64,000 nt of DNA from Chaenocephalus aceratus. Lineage: Eukaryota > Chordata > Actinopteri > Perciformes > Channichthyidae. The DNA lies in the NCBI GenBank assembly GCA_023974075.1, contig CM043801.1, positions 4,113,769-4,177,768 on the forward strand, read 5' to 3'. The notes below the pieces were generated by a model. It saw only the letters and a program-made list of their open reading frames with translations. It did not search any database and had not been told where the DNA came from. The position numbers and the translations under genes are program-made. Position 1 is the stretch's first letter; every line of letters starts with the position of its first letter. Positions 57,532-64,000 of the stretch are shown in pieces.

Positions 57532-60266
57532 AGGAACAGAGAGAGGAGGTGATTATCAGAGCTTACCGCTCATCAGCTGCTTAACTCACACCGACCTGAT
57601 TTAAGATGCATTTTGCTATCCACACCTCTGCCTCTCACTCCTCGGTCATGTTGGCATTATGTCTTTCTTACTTTGTGAGAGACTCTAATACTCCACTTGT
57701 CTTGACGCAACATAATATCAGAAAAGATCATTTGGGTAACCCATACTGTAATGGCAATGTTATTATTCCATTGTCCTATATCCTTTGCCGTGACTTCCCA
57801 GTCGGGCTGGAGAGCGATCCAGACGCAGACACACACAGATCATTACCCGGTCCTTTGCTGCAGTTTAGAATGAAGTTTATTTAGCGCTTTACATGCCAAC
57901 GTTTAATATACAGCCAATGGTGGTGGTGAGCATCTGCCGGGCCGATGACATATCTTCCTCCTGTGCCCTCGTTCTTTCCTGTCACCTATGACCCCGTGTA
58001 TACACCTGGTGCAGCTAAACCCCGCCACCAAGTGTTCAAAATAGTATTGCACTATACATTTAAATTAAATACACTGACATGCCAACAACACCCATAACAT
58101 GGCTCCTACACATACACTAAAGACACTATTCTAAAGTGCATCCTCTGTAGATCTGTTCATGGTTCGTGTAAAGCTAATGTGAAGTGGTGTGAGGGTCGTT
58201 TGCTTTGTCACGTCCCGCTCACAGTCCTATGTGTTAATATTAAGAAGTGGGAATTAAGGGAGGAGATAAGGCAAGGAGGGAGGAAGGAAAACAAGAAGGG
58301 AGAAAAAAAGAACAGAAGTAAAAAAGAGGGAAGGGAGAGAAGACGGGAAGGAGTAGAGAAATACTTACCCTTTTAGTATGTTTTATTAACACAACCATCC
58401 ATCTATTTTTAATCCTGTTCTTTAATTCTGGCTTAGAGCATTCTCTTACCTACATGTGTCGTTCTAAGGCTGCTATATCTTTGTATGTCTCAGCTCTCTC
58501 TCCTCGTCGGCTGGAACCAGAGCAGGAACGTTTCTTTCCATCCCACCACGAGACAGGGTCCACTGATCCAGCTCTAACGAAGCGCTCGGTCAACACCGTG
58601 TCGAATCAGCCCATTTCAAATGACAATTTGCCAAGTCACTTGGATCCATGCTTCGCTGGCTGACAGCACTTCCAACATGTTCAAGTGTCCCAGTAGATAC
58701 AAAGTCAGAGGGGAAAGGAAGCCTCGAGCTTTCAGAGCACATGAGTTAAACCTGCAGCTTTTAGAGACACGATTAAAAGACAGATAAAGGTCATTATATT
58801 GAAATGATTTCCTGTACTGTTGAGTAAGAACTGAGGCCAGCATGTGTTTGTTGGTGAGTTTAGAGCTAGCTTCTTCCATCATGTTCAGTCCTTGTGAAAA
58901 CCAAATAAGCATATAACTCACAATGTGGTAGTATTCTGGTTGGTTGAAAATAAATGTGAACGGACTTGGAGTTACAGAAAGCCTCGGTCAGTGCTGCCGT
59001 GGGTACGCTGTGGAACGGACCATGTTTCCTACCGGAAGCAAAACCATATTTATTAAATCAATACATAATGGTGTTCATCGATACTGTGCACGTGCTGCAC
59101 ATCATCCCATTCACGTCTGATGTCGGTGCGCAGTATCTATGACATGTTCTCTTGGTAGCAACAACAGGCAGAACCAACTGGACACATGCCTCGCTGTTCG
59201 CTCATCTGGTTGGTCGTCCAATCAGTGAGATCTCGTGTTTTCTATCGTGTCTTCTTGTCTTGTGGGTTAAAAGTCATGTTTGATCAAACATCTCACACAG
59301 TACAACCGGTCAACAAACAGTCCAGTGGCGATAATACTTCAGGCCTGGATGAATGATTCAGTTCAGTGGATATTGGAGCAACATTTATGAGCCCAATGTC
59401 CAGTCATGTGGACGCAGGCGCTAACCGTCCACTGTGCTGTGAGACTGCAGGAGAATGTGCGAGTGTGTGCATGAGTGAATACAATATACATAGACATTGT
59501 GGCTTATCCGCAATCTGTGTGTCCATTTATCCTCTTGGTTACCTCTGTGAGAATTCCCAGAGGAGCAGTACATGTAGGTCATCCCCAGTTGAGCACTGAA
59601 GTAAAGAACACCCTAATACCCAGCAGCCGACGCCGCGTCCCCCGTGACTTCCACTCTGGCGTGCTCTCATCTGAACACCACGCATACAGACATGCTCTTT
59701 TCTGCCTTTACGAGATTATCTCTGCAAGATGTCTGCTTCGTTGTTACAGTGCGCTGCAGAGTGCAGTTATGCACGTAACTGCAACCCCAAGCGTTTTATA
59801 ATTCTCCCTCCTGTTATGTGCAACGGCATGATGTTGTGTTGCACTGCGCGTTCTGTCACACTGCCTCTGAGCACACCGCAGCGCTGCGGCTGATCCGGTG
59901 CAGTCACTACACACAGTCACATTTACAAAGGGACGGGCTTTCCCCTAAAGGGATCTCTGCCGTAAAACGAGTTATCAGTTTGTGTAATCTACAACACTGC
60001 CGTCCAGATTAAAACAGAGACAATAACAGAATGAGGGTTGATCCCTGATAAACCGTGGCCTTGTTTCAAGAGGAAATCACAATGTATAACTAAGTATTTT
60101 CCTGTTTGCTATCGATGTGTGTATTCACGAAATCATCTCTGATAAGAAGACCAGTTTGTTATTTTCCTCAACACACTGAAAAACTAAATCCTGACTTAAT
60201 ATAAGGTTCAACTTCATGTAACTGCTGAGTCCTAAGAAGTTTGTAGTAGAGTTCAAGTTCATGCAT
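56798..60266. other. Least repetitive stretch; no gene recognised
   Basis: Holds a (GT)n tract (57484-57529) and several short frames (57606-57884, 58454-58663, 59366-59801) without family motifs. A purine-rich patch lies at 58250-58365. It could be intron or intergenic host sequence. I looked for exon-like, conserved-looking frames and found none I would defend. Confidence 0.4.
57484..57529. repeat. (GT)n microsatellite
   Basis: About 46 bp of uninterrupted GT repeat. Confidence 0.97.
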
Positions 60267-60495
60267 GGGGCGGTGGTGGCGAAGTCGATAGGGACTTGGC
60301 TTGGCAACTGGAAGGTCACTAGTTCAAGTCCCGGCAAGACCAAGTGCTACCGAGGTGTCCCTGAGCAAGGCACCGTTCCCCACACTGCTCCCCTGTTGCC
60401 GTTCAAAATGGCAGCACACTGCTCCTAACACTAGGATGGGTCAAATGCAGAGAAACAATTTCCCCACGGGGATTAATAAAGTATATCATCACATA
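60267..60495 (+). mobile_element. tRNA-derived SINE, nearly complete
   Basis: Starts GGGGCGGTGGTGGCGAAG with an A-box-like TGGCGAAGTCGA and a B-box AGTTCAAGTCC (60321-60331), then the body phrases GTGTCCCTGAGCAAGGCACC and AGGATGGGTCAAATGCAG, ending CCACGGGGATTAATAAAG. Such composites are transcribed by RNA polymerase III from the internal boxes and mobilised by a LINE sharing the tail. Confidence 0.85.
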
Positions 60496-61393
60496 TCAAA
60501 TATCAATGCATTGTATTTTTTGACTTTCGAAAATGAGAACTTTGGAGTAATCCATGGGGAAGATGTGACCGTCCATCTCAGGAGACTCCAAAGAAAGAAG
60601 TCACTTGAAAATGGAGGCCAGATAATTGTCAGCTTTGTTGAGAGCACTGGGAAGCTGATTCATTGGGCTCGTCGTGTTCACAGACACAGTGTGCTGGTTA
60701 CTCATAATGACTAGCCACCGATGGAACAGCACATGTGAGGATTAAACTAGAAGAAAAAGCAAATTGAAAAAAAGCAAATAAGTAAAAAATAGTTGGGGTT
60801 AAAAGGTAATACAGTGAAATCATTGTATCCAGTGGTTGAATGTGTCCTCAACTCAAGTGCGAGGTGAAGGCAGGAGACTCGGTGTCTTTGCTGAGTCTCA
60901 CTTGAGTGCATCTATTCTCTGAGACGAGACATGGAGCGTTCTTTAAAAGAAAAAAAGGACAAAGCCTTGTTGAACTGAGCAACCCTGAGAGGATGGCAGA
61001 CCTCCCTTTCTAAATTGAGCTCACTATCTACAATGAAACAAAGCTTGCAAGGAAAACCGGCTTGTGTGTGTGTTGCTGCATGTAGCAGCTGTGTGTGTGT
61101 AAACTGCCCCGCCCCCTCGCAAGCAGGCAGGGGGGGGGGGGGGGAGAGATCAAAAATACTAAAAATAATCATAGACGCATTTTGCAAGTCTTTTTGCGTA
61201 TTAGAAACGGAGTTGGCGACACTAAAACTGCAATATAATGTTTGTGTAGCAATAATACATATGACATATATTTTTTACATGTCTCCAGTACCGATAAAAA
61301 GACCACTAACGTCGGAGCTTAACGGTACCACGGTCTTTAATAATTCAGCCCCGGGGCCCGTTTAATACCGGGGCTCGGTACCCATCCCTACAG
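60496..61393. other. Unassigned stretch ending in a hAT-like terminus
   Basis: Contains a G-run (61130-61144). The last bases, GGTACCCATCCCTA at about 61378-61390, look like the right end of a TAGGGATGGGTACC hAT family; no left end found. The frame at 60301-60714 overlaps the SINE and has no motif. Confidence 0.4.
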
Positions 61394-61573
61394 GCAACGC
61401 TCCAGTGGCTCCATCGCATGAAGGATGCCAACGCCCGGATCAATCGGTGGTATCTGGCGTTACAGCCTTTCAACTTCAAGGTGATCCGCAGGCCGGGTAA
61501 CCGGATGGTCGTGGCTGATTTCCTCTCTCGCTCGGCGGAGGGGGGGAGTCAGCTTTCGGCTTTCCCGGCCTGA
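61394..61573 (+). pseudogene. Ty3/gypsy pol fragment, RNase H region end
   Basis: About 59 residues: LQWLHRMKD, RWYLALQPF, the phrase VIRRPGN and VADFLSR, then a short Gly/Ser tail and a stop. In fish Ty3/gypsy elements these words mark the end of the RNase H domain of pol, just before the integrase zinc finger. Integrase is absent: the frame stops at 61571 and the polypurine tract and LTR follow within 25 bp. The upstream side is cut off by a hAT-like end at 61390. Not functional. Confidence 0.85.
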
Positions 61574-61594
61574 GTCGGGCAGTGGGGGGGGGTA

Positions 61595-61858
61595 TGTGGC
61601 AGCGGGGTGTGGTTAGAGCGCCGGCTGCTGGAGTGATGGGAGCGGTTCGGTCGGAGACCAGACAGCTGATCAGAATCAAGTAATCAGTCACTCAATAAAA
61701 GCATGTTGGTAACCTGGTTCTGGTCTGTCTGGCTGGGTCCTGGGAGGACGTCTGGGCCGCACAAACGGACGCCATAAAGACCCCGCACCGTTTTACGTGT
61801 TTCTTTGTGTTCTTGGCTTTCTTTTTGGGACAATAAACCTGTGTTGGTTCACTTAAAT
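61595..61858 (+). repeat. Ty3/gypsy LTR, left part before hAT insertion
   Basis: Follows a G-rich polypurine tract and begins TGTGGCAGCGGGGTGTGG, with AATAAAAGC and later AATAAACC signals. Interrupted at 61858 by the hAT element; it probably resumes at 63927. Confidence 0.75.
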
Positions 61859-62127
61859 CAGGGGTGCCCAACCGGTCGATCGCGGGGAGATTCCCAGTCG
61901 ATCGCGAGCTGTGTCTAAAAATAGAACAACAATATTCTGTTTTATCGTTTATGTCCGATAACATAATCTTCCTGTGCCAGAATAATGTACATGAACGCAT
62001 CAAAGCTTTGCGATTGGCCGGCGTGACCTCATGTGTGGGGGCGTGGCTGGTGGGCAGTGGGCACTAGTTCGCTGACGTTGTCCGTGTCAACAGGAGTGAC
62101 AGTCCGCACACACACAAGACCGCAATT

Positions 62128-62318
62128 ATGGCAGAAGCAAAAAAGCCCAAAATATATAAATGTTCACTCCGAGTGGGAGGATGATTATTTTTGTATCTAT
62201 TCCAATTCAAAGTCCATCTGTCTCATCTGCAATGCGAGCGTGGCTTTATCGAAGAACGGGTAATTTAGGAGCGGCATTTCAAAACAGTGCACAAACGCTA
62301 CGAGACAGAATTCCCTCC
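62128..62318 (+). pseudogene. hAT transposase N-terminal zinc finger, frameshifted
   Basis: Begins MAEAKKPK, then in another frame SEWEDDYFCIYSNS and CLICNASVALSK, then in a third frame the HFKTVH and KRYETEFPP words. Together these form a CxxC...H-x4-H finger typical of GTF2IRD2/ZBED-like hAT transposases. At least two small indels break the frame before the MITE insertion. In an intact element this finger would bind the ends. Confidence 0.8.
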
Positions 62319-62321
62319 TAA

Positions 62322-62932
62322 CGGTACGTCCACACAGCAGCTCCAGAAGAATCTTCCACCGCTTCTCTGCCCATTGACTTTGAATGGGAATGACGTCACT
62401 TTGCCTCGCTTTTCGCCGAACTGCATTGTGGGGGAGCGAAGCGAAGATTTCCAGGATTCCAAAGTTGAGCAATGTTCAACTTTTGAAGCTGAGCTCGAAG
62501 CGCCAGCCAATCAAACACGTTTATGCAAATCTGACAGTAGAAGCGCTAGCCAATCAAACCGCGTGTAAGCAGGGAGAACCAGACCGCAGTTCATTTCCTC
62601 ATATTCCAAACGAGAAATTACGGTAGCAAATCACCCGGTTCTTTACGACCAGAACTATTAACGGGATACAAACCGGAGGAACCCGGCATGGAGGGAGGTG
62701 GCAGAGACAGTGGGGGAAACTGGTAGGTTTTCGCCTGTTTGGGGAGTTTATATATATATATATATATATTGCTCGCATAAAATACCCGGGTTTTTTTGCT
62801 TTGTATGTCGGGGGCGGGAGATTCATGTGATTGGTTGTTGGTCGCATTGCTCGCAAAAAATCCCCAAGCTCTCAGACACGCCCAGCTCCAAGATTTTCAA
62901 GATTTTTGAAAAGCTGCTGTGTGGACGTACCG
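62322..62932. mobile_element. Harbinger-like MITE (611 bp) with TAA TSD
   Basis: TIRs CGGTACGTCCACACAGCAGC are perfect inverses. TAA occurs at 62319-62321 and 62933-62935, the 3-bp TSD expected for PIF/Harbinger. Internal (TA)n tract near 62750. Related copies at 6972 and 41857. Confidence 0.9.
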
Positions 62933-62935
62933 TAA

Positions 62936-63182
62936 TTCTGCCCTACGCTCCCAAAAGGGGAGGGGCCTGAAAGGACAGCTAAATGCACAGCAGTCCATTT
63001 CCACCAGGCCCAACAACAAGAGCAAGGCTGCTACCAGAGCATCTTATCGTGTCAGTCACGTTCTTGAGAAACACATGAAGTCTTTCAAAGACGGCGAAGT
63101 TGTGAAGGAAGCATTCCTGCAGGCTGCCGACGTGCTTTTGGGGGACAGTAAAAATAACAGTAGCATTTCAACAGGTTTTTGA
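62936..63182 (+). pseudogene. hAT transposase segment, continued after the MITE
   Basis: Continues the frame of FPP across the MITE: LKGQLNAQQS, then ASYRVSHVLEKHMKSF, the phrase DGEVVKEAFLQAA and DVLLGDSKN, ending at a stop at 63180. In GTF2IRD2-like proteins the A-x-Y-x-(V/I)-(S/A) ... KP/SF-x-D-G-E-x-(V/I)-K block precedes the catalytic domain, which is absent here. The first 60 residues of the downstream reading frame are free of stops. Confidence 0.8.
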
Positions 63183-63918
63183 TATAATAAAAACTCAAGT
63201 TAGATACCGTTATTAATCAGCTGTTAGTTTTAGTTTGTTTGAACTTATTCATTATAATTATTGTACAAAATGGTATAATAATGCACACATTAAGATCTGT
63301 TCTGTTTAAATTGATTATAGTCTATTATCAATTCAGGTTAAGAAACTAGTGTTGCTTGCATCCTATTTTAAAGGCATTTCTTTTTATACTCTACTAAAAT
63401 GCAACAAAAAAAGGGTTTGATTCTATTAATTTAATCTTTTTTATTGCACTTTGCAGCAGATTCCTGTGTAGCTTCAGATCTGAGTTGTCTTATTAGTAAG
63501 CCTCATTTATACTTTTGTAGCAACACTATTTGTATATGATGGCAAAGAAAGGGTTCAGAGTATTTTCTTTTTTCCCTGTGTCATATGAGGCAGCACTGTT
63601 CAATGTTTCCTGAAAACATTACCCACTGTAGTGACGTGTGAATAAACTCCAACTCTGTATCAACAACACTGTTGTGTAACTTCAGTTAAATACTTGTATG
63701 TGTGCAGATTAGAAAGAGGTAAGATAAAGGATCTGCAGTATTTTATGAAGTATTAATCGTACAAAGGTCAGTTTTATACAAGTAGAAGTGTGTATTTACC
63801 TGGTAGTGGGCTGTCAGTAATGGCTACGCCTCTCTATTTGGACTGGGAGATCTCGGCAGACTGGTAACTTTAAAAGTAGCTCTCGGTTTAAAAAAAAATA
63901 AAAGGTTGGGCACCCCTG

Positions 63919-64000
63919 ATCTAAATCCTTCTCTTTCCGTCCTTTTTAAACTGTGTGTGAGCGGAGGTGCTCATTAATCACAATCTGCAAAGTGACTAAA
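63919..64000 (+). repeat. Probable right part of the Ty3/gypsy LTR
   Basis: 63919-63926 is the hAT TSD. Beyond it the sequence continues without matching the hAT, so it should be the rest of the LTR or its flank. The LTR's terminal CA cannot be fixed within the window. Confidence 0.45.

Larger units (their letters stand above)
61859..63918. mobile_element. hAT element of the GTF2IRD2-like group
   Basis: Ends CAGGGGTGCCCAAC and GTTGGGCACCCCTG are perfect inverses over 14 bp. Flanks ACTTAAAT (61851-61858) and ATCTAAAT (63919-63926) form an 8-bp TSD with two differences. Carries broken transposase exons and a MITE at 62322-62932. Confidence 0.92.

Noticed and set aside
56798..60266. Search for a host gene in the least repetitive stretch
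   Set aside because: Short frames show no domain, no paired splice sites with continuing frame, and no composition shift; I could not defend any exon.

Overview
The window looks like teleost fish DNA, probably from a percomorph. The evidence is long CA/GT microsatellites, CR1/L2-group LINEs, tRNA-derived SINEs, Ty3/gypsy pieces and a very dense set of hAT-type DNA transposons, many flanked by recognisable 8-bp target-site duplications (TSDs). I see no convincing single-copy host gene. Almost every coding-like stretch belongs to a mobile element. The species cannot be named from the sequence alone.

Layout. 0-6 kb: a SINE head, a ~100-bp tandem array, a LINE fragment split by a 1.8-kb hAT element, and a second LINE 3' end. 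6-12 kb: hAT ends, a Harbinger-like MITE half, and a 2-kb element (8112-10112) that swallowed a hAT MITE. 12-16.4 kb: a LINE split by a 4-kb terminal-inverted-repeat (TIR) element, which itself contains a 2.9-kb foldback element (12388-15307). 17.6-20.2 kb: a hAT inside a hAT, each with a perfect 8-bp TSD and each carrying part of a TTF-type transposase. 24.9-30.9 kb: a multi-exon gene-like unit with a DDE-like core (frameshifted), an Ulp1-type protease segment and a PHD finger (both still open across splice sites), interrupted by a GC-rich LTR-type element. 33.5-38.5 kb: a near-complete LINE, with a BED-finger hAT relic at its upstream edge and a SINE inserted in its coding part. 42.6-48.0 kb: a probable hAT containing three other hAT-like elements. 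48.6-51.4 kb: a second foldback element, in the opposite orientation to the first. 51.6-56.7 kb: a 2.5-kb near-identical duplication on either side of a 100-N assembly gap. 56.8-60.3 kb: the least repetitive stretch. 61.4-64 kb: a gypsy pol tail and LTR, invaded by a GTF2IRD2-like hAT, itself invaded by a MITE.

Most interesting points. (1) The DDE / Ulp1 / PHD composite, whose 3' exons join in frame if one intron is GC-AG. (2) Two foldback elements that share an internal core but have different terminal repeats; both start CAAC, end GTTG and sit between 7-bp direct repeats. (3) Inverted duplications that look like template-switch events. (4) A gap-flanked duplication that may be a haplotype or assembly artefact.

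All family names come from reading motifs by eye, with no database search. Boundaries given without a TSD are approximate.
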